Shown: one piece after another, positions 1 to 12,367 of the stretch
Layout: each line of letters begins with the position of its first letter
Numbering within the stretch: position 1 is the stretch's first letter
Assembly (NCBI GenBank): GCA_037074615.1
Contig: CM073519.1
Coordinates: 22,155,001-22,219,000 of the forward strand
From: Leucaena leucocephala
Taxonomy: Eukaryota > Streptophyta > Magnoliopsida > Fabales > Fabaceae
Direction of reading: 5' to 3'
DNA: 64,000 nucleotides
Notes under the pieces: generated by a model
Databases searched by the model: none
Seen by the model: only the letters and a program-made list of their open reading frames with translations
What the model was told of the DNA's origin: nothing
Translations under genes and position numbers: made by a program

Positions 1-99
1 CCTCCATGGTCAGTGTTTAGGTATGCTATCAATTATTTTCCTCCTCCTTTGGGAAACCATATATCCCAAGGTTAATAGTTCTAAGGAGATATATGAATA

Positions 100-1010
100 T
101 CTTATTTATACCTTTAGCATATGAATCATTTCAAGCAACTTGATATCTTGCACAGATACCCGCACTAAATTGTATGTCTAGTCTGCTTGGGGTGAGGTAT
201 AGAAGAGATCCAATCATTCCAAGATATTTTATAATGTTGAAATGTTTTCCCTTCTCATCTTATCTAGCATTGTACTTGTACTTATCAGTGTTGATACACT
301 TTTGGCTTGATCTAATTCAAACTTTTTCAGGATCTCCTTCAAGTACTTTGTCTATGAGATGAAGATTTATTCTTCCATAGTTTGATTTGAAGTCCAAGGA
401 AGAAGTTCAGTTCTCCTATCATAGACATTTCAAATTCTCCTTACATTACCTTGGCAAATTCTTGACAAAGATTTTCATTAGTAGTACCGAAGATAATATC
501 ATTAACATAAATTTGAACTACTAATATATTGTATTTGTTTCTTTTAATAAATAAAGTATTATATACTTTTCCTCTTTCAAAGCTTTTTTTCTATAAGGAA
601 CTTGTTGAGACGATCATATCATGCTCTAGGTGCTTGTTTTAACCCATATAATACTTTCTTAAGTTTACATACATGACTAGAAAAAGATGATCTTTAAAAC
701 CAGGAGATTGTTCTACGTAGACCTCTTCCATTATATAACCATTAAGAAAAGCACTTTTGACGCCCATTTGATATAGTTTAAAATCTTTAATGCAAGCAAA
801 AGCTAAGAACACTTGTATAGCTTCCAATCTTGCCATTAGAACATAGGTTTCCTCACAATCAATACCATCTTCTTGACTATAGCCTTTTCCAACTAATATA
901 GCCTTATTTTTAATGATTACAATAGATTTATCAAGCATATTCTTAAATACCCATTTAGTCCCAATGACCGGAGGATCATTGGATCTATGTACCATTTATC
1001 TCTTCCTACA
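100..1010 (-). pseudogene. Copia-1 reverse transcriptase remnant
   Basis: Two stretches of the Ty1/copia reverse transcriptase (RVT_2 type) are readable on the minus strand. At 639-995 there are KWVFKN, a KGYSQEDGID block and KSAFLNG followed by EEVYVEQSPGF, in the family order. Further down, about 100-560, come an FFLGLQIKL block and GSLLYLTPSRLDI, which precede RNase H in this family. The catalytic YVDD motif reads YVND at 498-509, so one catalytic aspartate is lost. Several frameshifts separate the pieces. This is a dead fragment of the polyprotein that would have copied the element RNA into DNA. Confidence 0.85.
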
Positions 1011-1266
1011 TAGCAACTATCCAGAAATTATCTGATAGTACTTCATTTATATTGGTGGGTTTAATGTTAGAAATAAATGCAAAGAAATGCACTTATTGAA
1101 CACTTGTCTCCAGGTTCTTATTCCTTCATTGACTTCACTAATAACCTGGTCTAAAGCATGATTTCTATTATATTTCTAGGCTATAGGTTGATATTTTTCT
1201 GACTCATTAGGCTGATTACTATGTTGATCAACTATGGGTTCTTTTTCTTTGCTTAATCTTAGTGTT

Positions 1267-1494
1267 TTAAGACCTTGTATTAACTTTATCATCTAGAGGC
1301 TTAGAAATTAGTTTTATTTCAAAAAATACATGTGCAAACTCTTTTATTGCAAAGGTTCTTTTATTAAAAAGTCTATATACTTTACTATGATTAGAATAGC
1401 TAAGAAAAATAACCTCATTAGATTTAGGATCGAAGTTACCAAAATTTTCTTTGTTGTTTTTGTGGATGAAACATTTGCTCCCAAAAATCCTCAT
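1267..1494 (-). pseudogene. Copia-1 integrase C-terminal region remnant
   Basis: A 75-codon stretch on the minus strand reads RIFGSKCFIH, then a GNFDPKSNEVIFLSYS block and VYRLFNKRT. This is the conserved region after the integrase catalytic core of plant Copia elements, where the family has GKFDPKSDEGIFLGYS. It stops at the left border of the Athila-like insertion (1518) and continues from the integrase core at 20548-20940 on the other side. Confidence 0.85.
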
Positions 1495-2021
1495 GAGTTA
1501 GATTAGGCTTGTGTCCTTGATAAACTCATATTTATAGTGATTTTTAATGTGTTTAAATAAAGTTTTATTATTGATTTTATCCCCATTTACCAATATAATA
1601 AGCAATTAATTAATAAAATTAAGTTGGAACAGTTGGAAAATAATTGATGTGATTTTAGTGATTAATTGAATAAATAATATATTTATTTTAATTTCCCATT
1701 TTAGGAAAAAGCTTAAGATAACCTACTGCTATGAGAATGAAACAGAAATAATTATAATTTATAGCTAGACACAAGGATATTTAAGCATGTGCTGGAGGGA
1801 AGAAGTAAACAGATTAAGCATATGCTGGAATTAAGGAGCTGAAACCACAACAAGTGGGGATCACACATGTGCTGCAACAGAAATCATATAGAGTAGAAGC
1901 TAACAGATTCAAGTTGTCATAACAAATCTTCCACACACACATCACACTTTGATTTCATCATTCCATTTCCCACACACCAGACACTTCAGCCAACACTTCC
2001 ACACACTCATTCCACACTTCT

Positions 2022-5000
2022 TGTCATGTCCTAATTTTTAGGCCTAGAAGCTCAGTTTGTAGCCTAAAAAAGGTAAGCTACTAGGCCCTATTGTGCAGGA
2101 GTCCCAGAAGTATACAGATGATGTTCAGGGACTAAACTGCAAGAAAGTGAAAGTTTAGGGAAAATAGTGAAAGTCCTTGTGGGCATAATGGAAAAGTAAG
2201 AGGTGTTTTGTCATATCCTAATTTTTCCCTATCCGTATAATACTGATAGTGGAAAAAGGTTTGGAAAGGATTATGATGAAGATCAGAAGAAATGATAAAG
2301 GTTAAATGAGTCCTGAAGAAAGAGAAGGACTAAAACAAAAATTAGAAAAGGTTGAAGGCAAAAAGCGAAGGTAGAAACAAAAGTTGGGCTAAAAGTGGTA
2401 ATTTCCAAAAGTTAAGGGACTTAACTGTAATTAAGTAAAAAGTTCAAGGGCAAATTGTAATTATAAAAAAATCAGCCCGGAAAGGGTTATAACTGCCTGA
2501 AAGTTTTTCAGTCCCACATTCCATCAATAAATAGAGGAAGATATGCTGGTTAATCTGGCATGATACATAAATTTTATTAGGGCTCCAGACAGCAGAAAAT
2601 TATCTGATAGTCTAAAAGTTATCTGAATTTTTATCAGATTCTATGGACATCAAATATAAGTTGGGGAATTATAGGAAAGTGTGCCCTACAGTGTTAGATG
2701 TTATGAATCTAACAGAACCCCAGAACAAGTCCTGTATAAAAAGTTATCCCTATAACAGTGAATTTTGACGGGAGTTTGATAACACCCGTGATCCGATAAT
2801 GGAACTTATCGGTATGTGAGCCTAGATAGAATGAGATCAGATGACCTTATATATAGGCCCATGATGATGCCAAGGAGGGCCTAAAACCCAGGGTACCAGT
2901 TCATCAATAGAAGGGGCCAGTGTCCAGAAAAAGTGTAAAATTACCAAAATACCAGATGCCCAGATTATACCAAAGATGCATGAAGGGAATTTTGGTCATC
3001 TGGGATAGGCTTAAAACATGGCACATGGTATAAATATGGTTAGTTAGAGCCAATATATGCCCTGAGGCAGTGCAAAGAGGGGTAAAATGACGATTATGCC
3101 CTTAGGGTCAATATAGTGCAAGAAAGGACACAAAGGGTATTTTGGTCATTTCCCAAGGGATGGATGGCAGATAAATATTTAGTATATCAATTTCAATGGT
3201 ATGAGAAGCCTAGATATTGATTTCTAGGATAGAATACATATCTTCGTATATTATAAAAAAATTCAGAACAGAAAACAGTCTGGTTGTTGTGAAACTGTTC
3301 CGATTGGTATCGGATTGGACTGAAATTTTTCTAGAAGCTTCCTTACACTATGAGCAAACCACATACCCCCATTAGGTGTCCCATGAGCTGTCCCACATTA
3401 TGTCATAATTATTCTTTTATGAAAAAGTAAAATCCAAGATTAAATGTGAGCCTTTAGATAAATAGTAACCAAATCAATCTTGGCCATTGATTTTTCATGG
3501 ATTTTGGCTATAAATACCCCCTCATTCTATCCAAAACCGTGGCCTTGTGATACCTTGGGGAAACTCTTGCAAAATGAAAACTCAAGCCAAGACAAAGAAG
3601 ATTCAAGGTTCCAAAGTTCAAGCAAGATAGAGATTAAAGGTAAGCAATCTCTCCTAGCTTATTTTCCTTTGATTTGGGAGCTTGAACTTAGGGTTTTGAT
3701 GGGGGAAAATTTGAGTTTTCTCTAAGGTGTGGTGCTGCCCAAATACCTTAAAGGAAAGGGGAAATAAGAAACTAAAGTTATAACCATATGATTGAAGCTT
3801 AAACAAGCTAGTTAAGTGGTTGGTTGTTGAATCAAATTGATATTCTTGACTTTGCCATGGTATTCCCTGTTCGATTTGAACTGTTCATGAGGGATGAAAA
3901 TTGAATTTCAATGATTTAATTCTTCCATTGAGTTTGTATGATGATTTTGTGTAGGATTGGAAAGGTTTTGAACCTTTGAAACATTAAAATCTCAAGGTTG
4001 TAGTCTTTGAGATTCCTTACAGTTACTGTTCACTTGCATGAATAGTGATTGGAATTTCATGATTTTGATGGTTCCAATGGTTTTAAAATGAAAAGTTGTG
4101 TGGGGTAAAGTGGAGAAACAAGTATGGGAAGCATTAGAATCAAAATGATAATTTTTGAAAGAATTGTATGCTTATGTTCAGTTCTGTACATCAGGCCATG
4201 AAGCAGGTGGAAGTTCATGATTCTAAGCTCATCAATGGATTCAAAAGATGAAATTGTGTAGGGTAAAGTCAAGACATCAATTGGTTCAAGAGCCAAGTGG
4301 ATTAGTGAAGATTAGAGAAAGTTATGACAATAAAGAATGTAATAAAGTTAGTCTTGAACATGGTTGGAGTTCATGAGTCCTAATGAGTTATGTGATGAAT
4401 ATGAATGTGTTTAGGACCATGAAACATCCAAGAACATGTTGGGAAGTGATTGACATAAAGGCTTCATGGTTGGAAAGCTAGGGAGCAAGTGCTAAAGATC
4501 AAGAGGAAAGGTTAAGTGCAAGGTAGTGAACTTACTTCTTTATGTGCTTGATGTGGTATGCTTATGTGTTGACATGTATGTGATATTTGAATGATGTTGT
4601 GACATGATAAATTATGTTGACTGTATTGTGAATCATATGTTTTCCATGGCCATGCACTTTATGCAAAAGTATATAGCATGATAGCATGTCACTGATCAAA
4701 GAAAGTTTAATGAACTTACATATCATGCATTAGCATCTATCTTAAATATTTAAGTGGTAATGTTTGCTACTGAGATTCCCTAGAATCTCACTCTCCCATA
4801 ACCATCCAATTTAGGTCAAGCATGAAGAAAAGGTATGCATGGAGAAGAGCTAAAGAATGGAAGAAAGGAAGTGAAGTATTAAGATTTTAGCATATACTAT
4901 AAATTGTCCATGTATGTGAATGCCATGTAAGGTGTCTATTTATGTGATAAAACTATTGTAATACTTATGGCATATGTACATGATGTATATGAATGTTGAG

Positions 5001-7274
5001 AAGCTTATTTGATGGCTTGTACATGCTGAAACAATTATTGGAAATGAAAGAAAGAAACTGAAATAGTAAAATCGTAGGTCCTAAAGCAGTTTTGTTGTGG
5101 CTTCAGTTTGACCTAGCAAATGAAGGAATTAGTTCACGAAATTTTATGATCATGTAGTACACATCCAGATCTTTAAATGCATAGGTATAATGTGTCATTT
5201 GGATGTGTATAACAATAGAAATGAATTTCCAAAGTAAGGGACCATAATCTGTTTCCAGAGTTTTTGACCAAATGAACAAATTTCAACGAATAAACTGTAT
5301 CAATTGGCTAATAATTTGATCTGAAAATTATTTTTCCCTTAAATTTCAAGATGTTATCTTCACGTATCCTTTTGAACTACTTCATTTCGAGTTTTATAGA
5401 ATTAATTATGATTTTTTGAAGTTCATTGCGTAATCTGGAATACCATATGAACAGTAACCCGAGAAAGAGTAAAATTTCAGATTTGGCTAATGGACTTCCA
5501 AGGTCTTGTAAGTGGTTCTAAATGCTACTAATTTGTCCCTAAGATGTATGGAAGTAAGGATGTTATATGTTTCTTGGGAACTGAGCCACCAGAGTGCTTG
5601 GGCTTAGTTTGAAACCCAACATGACATTTAAAAGCCAAAAACCATAGGCCCAATATTTATGGAGTTTAAGAGGCATTAAAATGATATTTTAGTGCTTTTC
5701 GATAAAGTAAGGTTACCCGGTTAAGGATAGAACTGGGAAAAGTGATCAGATATGACTGTAGACCATGAGGTGGCATGAAAGGTGTCCTCATAGGACCCAC
5801 AAAGCGGAACATGGCATGATTACAGGAAAAGAAGAAAAGTTAAGGACACGTGTCATGAGTTTAGAAAAAGGGGAAAAAGTAAAAAGGACACGTGGCATAA
5901 TCTCGGCCGCTCATTCTAGGAAAAGGCTCTGGAATTCTCTAGAAAGGCTGAGTTAGCTGGTGAGGTGTCCCAAGGGCCCCACCATTGCGCCACATAACCC
6001 CTAAGGTGTCCTTGGATGATGCCATATTGGTGACTCATCAAGGAGGATGATGTCATCGTGATGATGCAGGCAAAGCTTCTTGAGGAAGCTAAGCGATCTG
6101 GGCCATTCATCATGATTCGATCTGAGCTATTCATTCCACCTCCACTCACCTATAAATAGGCCCTTCCCCTCACTTCATTCCCACGGCCAAGCAAGGCAAA
6201 AGAAGAGAAAGAAGAGAGAAAGAGAGAAAGAAAGGAAGGAAGAGAAAGAAGGAAGGAGTTCTGGCGGAGCCAGGAGCAGTCCAAGGAGCTTAGGGACTGG
6301 GCAGAGCTTAGGAATGAGGTAAGTAAGTTATCTAATCCATGCACTAATAAAATTAGAGGATTGCTCTTAGTGGTTAGAATAGAGAAATATCTCTATTAAT
6401 AAAGGTAGCTAAAGAGAGAAAGAAAGTTGGGGGAATGTCAGATTAAGGATATTACCCCTAGTTAAGTATGAGTTAAGTAGAGCTATACTAGATAATAATA
6501 AAGATATTATTATTCTATGTATAGGCTCTAACTTATGAAAAGGAAGGATCTTAGAGACAAGGATAGGAGTTGGAAGGAAAGGCTATACGCCAGGTAGTGA
6601 ACTTATCCTAAACTTGTATGTATTGAATGTTATGCTTGATGTGCTATGGCTTTGTTGAAATGTGTTGTACATGCGGTTATGTATGAATCTCTATTGCTAT
6701 GATTACTTTATCCAATTGTATTTCATATATTACATGGAAGCACGCACATTACGCAATGTTAACACTTTCATAAGAAAGCACAAGTATTCAAATGAATGCA
6801 TGCATTGTTTAGTACTATTTGCTACTGAGATTTCCCCAAAAATCTCATCCCCTTCCATGTAATCCCAATCCCACAGGTTTATGATGAGAAAGGACTGAAG
6901 AAGCATGAAGAGAAGCTGGGGATTGGATAGTGCAAATGTTGGGACCAAAATGCTGGAATCAGGGAAAAATATTAGATGAACAGTAAACTTGGACGTTTAC
7001 TGACGTTGACCTGGTTAAGGCGTGGTCAATGAGTTATTTTTTTTCTGAAATAACATTAAGTTAGCTTCATGTATCAAGTTGAACTACTTCATTTCAATTT
7101 TTCTAGAATTAGTTATGATTTTTCAAAGTTAGGTCACTCATCTGGAATTTACACAGTGAACAGTACTCGAGAGAGTAAAATTCTAGATTGTGTAATTTGA
7201 CTTCAATAGCCTTAAAAGTGGTTCCATATGCTACCATTTGGTCCCTAAGATGTATGAAAAAGGAGGATGTTTCA
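2022..7274 (+). mobile_element. Solo LTR, family B, copy 1 (itself interrupted)
   Basis: It begins TGTCATGTCCTAATTTTTAG and ends GGATGTTTCA, flanked by CTTCT at 2017-2021 and 7275-7279. Removing the nested family-A LTR leaves about 1.9 kb with no coding region, so this is a solo LTR. It contains a likely promoter: TATAAATA near 6151-6158, followed by a purine-only stretch of A and G at about 6197-6257. A longer relative lies reversed at 26815-29433. Compared with that copy, this one lacks roughly 0.45 kb next to the nested insertion. Confidence 0.82.
2209..5567 (+). mobile_element. Solo LTR, family A, copy 1
   Basis: A 3359-bp unit beginning TGTCATATCCTAATTTTTCC and ending GGATGTTATA (TA where CA is expected), flanked by TGTTT at 2204-2208 and 5568-5572. 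It has no coding ORF. A TATA-like CTATAAATA lies near 3508. It is homologous, in opposite orientation, to the element at 15528-19981, in which a primer-binding site identifies it as an LTR. LTRs of more than 3 kb are long but are known in plant Gypsy elements. Confidence 0.8.
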
Positions 7275-8246
7275 CTTCTATATATCATATCATTCTTACC
7301 TATGTCGAATCATCTCTCATCTTACATCCTACACACAGACATTCTACACTCCATAAGCCATTTGTACTCTCTCTCCATCTCTATTTTCTTTCTCTTTCCA
7401 TCTGTAACTTTCCTTTGTTCTAGGCAATAGAACCAAATGAAAGTTCAACTTCCATCTTAATCTTCTCCTTCCACATTTACTATGACTACTAATCTGTTTA
7501 CTACTACTATTGAGGTCTTGACAGCAATAGAAGGCTAGATCCATTATGCTCTCTTGGAGATGATGCTGAACCAGAATCCTTGAGTTGAACAAGGAGTTTA
7601 TTGTGTCTTTAATCCATTTTTGATTGTATTGAGTTGATGTAGTTAATTATAGAATTATTGATTCAATTAGAGTTAGTAGATGATTAATGAGTAGGGAACC
7701 GAGTTGTATTTCCTATTTCTACATAATTGATAATTTGATTGATTCTCATCCTTGAACCGAGTTAGACATGGTTGTAGTTAATTAGAGAAAATCATAAAAT
7801 AGAGTACAATTGTATCTATTTAATTCATCTTCTTCTATCTCAAGTTGAATGATTCTTATTTCTCTATTAAACGTCTAAGAGTTATAGCTATGATTGAGAC
7901 TTTAGCCGGTGAGTTGTTAGCTAACATATTCTAATTCAACTGATTAACTCCATATATTCTATGGATAATGAAGGTAAGGTAATCTCCAAGGGAACACAAT
8001 TGTCATTGATTCATCTCATCATCATAAACACTTAAAATCATAAATAGTAGCATAGGAGTTATATTCATAATTAATTTAAACATCTCATCTCACAATTCAT
8101 CTGATTAATTTGTTAATTTGCAGCTCATTAGATTAATTAGGTACTTTAGCATCCATTTAGGTTCCTTGTGAATTGACCTAGGTTAGCTTCACTCTACTAT
8201 TGGTTAGCTTAGTTTTGTTTAATAATTAAAATGATAGTTATCAAAA

Positions 8247-8264
8247 TGGCACCGTTGTCAGGGA
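8247..8264 (+). other. Primer-binding site, tRNA-Asp type (Athila-1)
   Basis: TGGCACCGTTGTCAGGGA lies three bases after the LTR end. It matches the Athila primer site TGGCGCCGTTGCCGGGGA except for G-to-A and C-to-T changes, the pattern expected from decay of methylated cytosine. It would have bound the 3' end of tRNA-Asp to start minus-strand DNA synthesis. Confidence 0.85.
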
Positions 8265-8384
8265 GCCTTACTTGTTAAGATTTCCTAAGCAATCTCCTGG
8301 GCCTTAAAAACATAAAAAGTATATAGGTATTTTAGTTTTTTCTACAAATTTAGGGTTTTATTTTGTTGAGTTAAGACCATTTGC

Positions 8385-8885
8385 TTTTCTAGTCACGACC
8401 AAAATGCTTAAAATGATTTTTGAGAGTGTTTGTGAATTTTAGTCATAACCAGATACACCTTTGGTCACAACCTAAAATCAATTTTTAACTCAGATTTGCT
8501 CTCTATATTTTTAGTCATGACTGGAGTACTTATTGGTCACAACCAAAAAAATTTTTTGATCAAATTTTCTTTTCTGTGATTTCTAGTTGCAACCAAATTG
8601 ACACTTAGTCACGAGCAAAAATCAGTGTTTCAATCAAATTTACTCTTGTGATTTTTAGTAGCAATCAGAGTGACATTTGGTCACAACCAGACAATGAAAA
8701 CTTAAAGCATTTGCTCTCTGTGATTTTTAGTCACAACAAAAGTGATATTTGGTCGTGACCAAAAATCGTGATTCAAAAATTTTGCTCTCTGTGACTGATA
8801 GTCATGATGTGAAGTTCATTTTTGTCACGATCTCTATTCTCTGTGTGACCTAGTGACCTTTTAGTCATGACCTCTATTTTTTTAA
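8385..8885 (+). repeat. Minisatellite of about 70 bp period with GTCRYGACC motifs
   Basis: Between the primer site and gag, a motif of the form AGTCACRACC recurs at about 8391, 8447, 8513, 8583, 8657, 8728, 8799 and 8863, a spacing of 56-74 bp. A second copy (GGTCACAACC or GGTCGTGACC) lies about 20 bp after most of them. The units also share CTCTGTGATTTTTAG. It sits in the untranslated leader of the element. Similar motifs occur throughout Athila-like element 2. Confidence 0.75.
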
Positions 8886-8969
8886 AATGCAATTACTTGA
8901 TCTTAATTTCTAAAATTGCTGCATCTATGTTATACTTGATATCCTTTGTACCTGTTAAGTTTGATTTAC

Positions 8970-10419
8970 ATGACCAGAAGCTCTGAATTCTTTTCTTTGG
9001 ACAAAGAAATCAATAAAACACTTAGGGAAATTAAGAAAAATAAAATCTTAAATCAAGCTAATGTTGCATCTATTGTTAAACTTAGTTCTTCTAGTGAATC
9101 TAGTGCAGCTGAAACTGAATTTGCATAAAGTGATATCTTAGATAATTATTTTGTCAAAGAGCAAGTTAATGAGGGAAAAGCTCATACTCATAATCATAAT
9201 AATCAAAATGAACAACAGGGAGAGAATAACATGAATAATAGAAGTACACATGGAGTATAAGAGAACTCACTTCTTCTAATGCAAACTATGATCCTTTTCG
9301 CACTTGTCCTACTTTAGATGTTAATTTTGAGTTGAAAGGTTCTTTGTTAAGTAACTTACCAAAGTTTTATGGATTAGTAGGTGAGGATCCTTTCAAGTAT
9401 TTGAAGACTATGCAATGGGTTTATTCATCTATGAAACTTGTAGGTGCTGATGTGGATGATGTACAGAGACAAGTATTCTATTTTACACTAGAAAGAAAGG
9501 CAAGAGAATGGTTTTATATGCTGCCACATCATACACCCAAGCCTTAGTCTCCTGTAATAACTTGAGGACTACTTTCTTATAGAGATATTTCCCTACTTCC
9601 AAGACTACTACATTAAGAAAGGAGATTTTTGCTATAAAGAAGTATGATGAAGAATCTTTTCATGAGTTTTAGGGAAGGTTTCAAGAGCTGCTAGCTAGAT
9701 GTCCATACCACCAGATTCCAAGTGAGCATTTGGTGCAATATTTTCATTTAGGATTGCACTACGCATGCAAAAATAATTTGAATATAGGTGCTGGGGCTTC
9801 CATTGATAATTTAACTCCAGATGAAGCATGAAACTTGATTGAGAAGATAGCAAGCAATGACTAGCAGTATGAGGGCTACGATCTAGACAAGTCCATAAGG
9901 TTTCTGTAAGGCCTTCTCAAGATTATCATAGTTTATCCTCTCAAGTTACTACCATGACTGCTTAGATTAAAAATCTAGATGCTCAACTGAGTAATACACA
10001 TGTTCAAAGATCATACTCTCAAGCTCTTGTAGCTTCTAGTTGTTAGCTTTGTTATTCTCCTATGCATACCACTATCAATTGTCCTACACACTGTGAAAAT
10101 GTATCAGCTATCTATCAAGACAAACAAAACCAGTATCCACAAAGGAATCTATACTCCAACACATATAATGAAGGATAGAGAGATTATCCCAATTTTAGAT
10201 AGAGAAATAGAGGAGACGAATTTTGGTCCAAACATATTCAACAATGACAAGCAAGCAGTTGAATCTTCTAGAGCTATAGAAGTACCTTCTGCTGCAAAGA
10301 ATGATAGAATAGCTGAGATCATCAAGAACATTAATGTGATGAATTCAAATATTAATTCCACAAACACAAACTTCAGCTCTAAGTTCAAGCACTTGAGATC
10401 TACTGTGGAGAACAACTAA
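8970..10419 (+). pseudogene. Athila-1 gag remnant
   Basis: The likely start is ATG at 8970 (MTRSSEFFSLDKEINKTL). The clearest part is 9332-9547, with LPKFYGLVGEDPFKYLK, then SSMK and KAREWFYMLP, which is the Athila-type capsid domain. After that the frame is broken, but further family landmarks can be read in other frames up to about 9900: a TLRKEIFAIKK block, RFQELLARCPYHQ and a LVQYFHLGLH block. The stretch 10093-10419 is a low-complexity Asn/Ser/Thr-rich linker typical of the later part of this gag. It is interrupted by several stops (for example at 9126 and 9547). Confidence 0.8.
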
Positions 10420-10998
10420 GCAATGACAGAGTCCAAATTTGCTACCTTGGAGAGTAAAACAGAACAATGGGAAACAAAAGCTACAAAAATGAATAGCTAT
10501 GTATAACAGCTAGCAAATTCAGTGAGTGATGTTCATGCCAGAATTGGTGGAAATCTACCTTCAAATATAGTTGTTAACCCCAAACATGTGAATGTTATAA
10601 GTATAAAAAGTGGCAAAACAATGGGGAAAGAAGATGCTGATGATAAGAAGGATAATGAAGTAAGTGAGTAGCATAACAAATCCATAACTCAAGAGTTGAT
10701 TGAAGAAAAACCTTTAGTCATTCTAGAATCATAAAGTAGCAAAGAGGAGGGTATGTTACAGCAGAAAAATAAGCAAACTAGATTGAAGGATGCTGCACAA
10801 CCATGTGTTACACACGGGGCAATTGCTAGTTCCAGCAGTACAAGTCAAAAATCCAACAAGAACTAGAATCAAAAGGAGCATGAAGATGCAGAATAGAAGG
10901 ATAGAGTTATAAGTATTAAACACCTACCTTTTCCTAATGCATGCATGTGTCTAAAGAAGGTTTTAAAGGATAAATAGGAACAAGATATTCTGAATCTG

Positions 10999-11268
10999 TT
11001 GGGAAAATTAGAAGTTAATGTGCCACTTGTAGATCTGATTAGAAGTATACCTAAGTATGAGAAATTCATGAAAGAACTCTACACTAATAAAAGAATTTGC
11101 AAACCAAATGAAAGGGTTCAAGTTCCTATTAAATGTGATGATACAGGTTCCTTTACAATCCCAATCACTATAGGCAAATTTCAGTGTGCTAGTGCTCTGT
11201 TAGATCTCAGTGCAGCCATTAATGTACTACCAACTTCTATTTATATATCATTAGGCATATCATCTTGA
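10999..11268 (+). pseudogene. Athila-1 gag C-terminus and partial aspartic protease
   Basis: An 89-codon open stretch. Its first third (a KYEKFMKELYTNKR block) is the end of Athila gag. It continues into the protease with GSFTIPITIGKFQCASALLD, then LSAAINVLPTSIY. In the family the active-site loop reads DLGAS; here it is DLSAA, so the aspartate remains but the following glycine and serine are changed. The sequence stops right after the protease and no reverse transcriptase follows. Confidence 0.8.
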
Positions 11269-11269
11269 T

Positions 11270-12367
11270 TACACTAATACAAGTATGAATCTTTCAATTT
11301 CATTGTTGATTGTGATAGTTTAGTTAATTAATATTCTAAGAGTTATCCTAGAAACATATAATGTAATGCATTGAGAACATTTGAAGTCTTCAGTGAGGCT
11401 CTGTGAATAGAAATGAAGAGAGACAACCATGTTGGAAGGATTCTCGGCCTTAAATTCCTAAATTGAGTGAGTAACTCCTATACTAATTTCTCTTCAAAAC
11501 TTGTCTTAGTTCTTTTATCTGCTGTCTAACTCATGTACAATTCTTTAAAATGATTGAGGCCATCATATTCTAAACCCTTTTTATCTCAAACACAAGCCTA
11601 TTACATATTATATCCCTAGTCACCCCCTTTGAGCCTATCACTTTTCTTTTTCCATCATAGAAAGTCATATATGCATCAACGTCTTTTTGAAATAAAATTT
11701 TTATTCATGTCAGAAAATCATTATTATTAAAATATTGTGCTATATCTTTTATATACAAGGTGCCAAAAAAAGAAAAAAGAAAAAAAAGAAAAGATAGTGC
11801 AAGAAAAATTGAAGAAAAAAATAAAGCAAAAAAGAGAGAGAGAAATGAAGAAGGCACTATTATCACATCTTATTAGCACAATTATTACCTATATATCTCT
11901 TATGACATGAATTCATGATATACATTCATTATTACATGCATGTACTACTTTCTATTCTTCATATTTCATTTCATGTGGCCTATTTCTAATATTACAAGCT
12001 TATAAAGTCCTCTTGATTAAAGAATGCACATGTAACTAATGATAGAGACTTAGAACTTTTACAAGCCTATGGTAGGGGCTAGTATAGGCAGAATTGAGTG
12101 AAAGAACCCGTAAAAGGTGAGATGAGTGAAATGAATATATCCCTGAGTGTGCTCTCTTCTATCTTATTCCTCTATCTTAACTGTGTTCATAGAGATTGAT
12201 CACGTTGCATTTGTTATTATGTGACTAGGCTGACTTGAAAGATTTGATTGATTTAATTATCACTTTCACACTCGAATTTGTTTGGTTCCTCTACTTGCTT
12301 TCAATGTTTATCAAGATATTCCTTATTGCTTTGCCCAGGAGTACAAAGGTTTAAGTGTAGGGGAATT
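11270..12367 (+). other. Athila-1 3' internal non-coding region and purine tract
   Basis: No gene can be read. The region includes an A/G-rich stretch at 11767-11845 and ends in AAGTGTAGGGGAATT at 12353-12367, a polypurine tract of the type that primes plus-strand DNA in Athila elements. Equivalent sequence is found reversed at 25415-26200 in Athila-like element 2. Confidence 0.65.

Larger units (their letters stand above)
1518..8243 (+). repeat. 5' LTR of Athila-like element 1 (split)
   Basis: The LTR consists of 1518-2021 plus 7280-8243. It is interrupted by the family-B solo LTR at 2022-7274, with CTTCT on both sides. Both parts align with the 3' LTR copy at 14539-15527 and 19987-20460. 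Termini are TG and CA. The sequence is rich in T and A and shows no ORF of interest. Confidence 0.88.

Noticed and set aside
3480..3725. 81-codon ORF, plus strand
   Set aside because: It lies in the leader part of a family-A LTR; the related copy near 18600 does not keep the frame.
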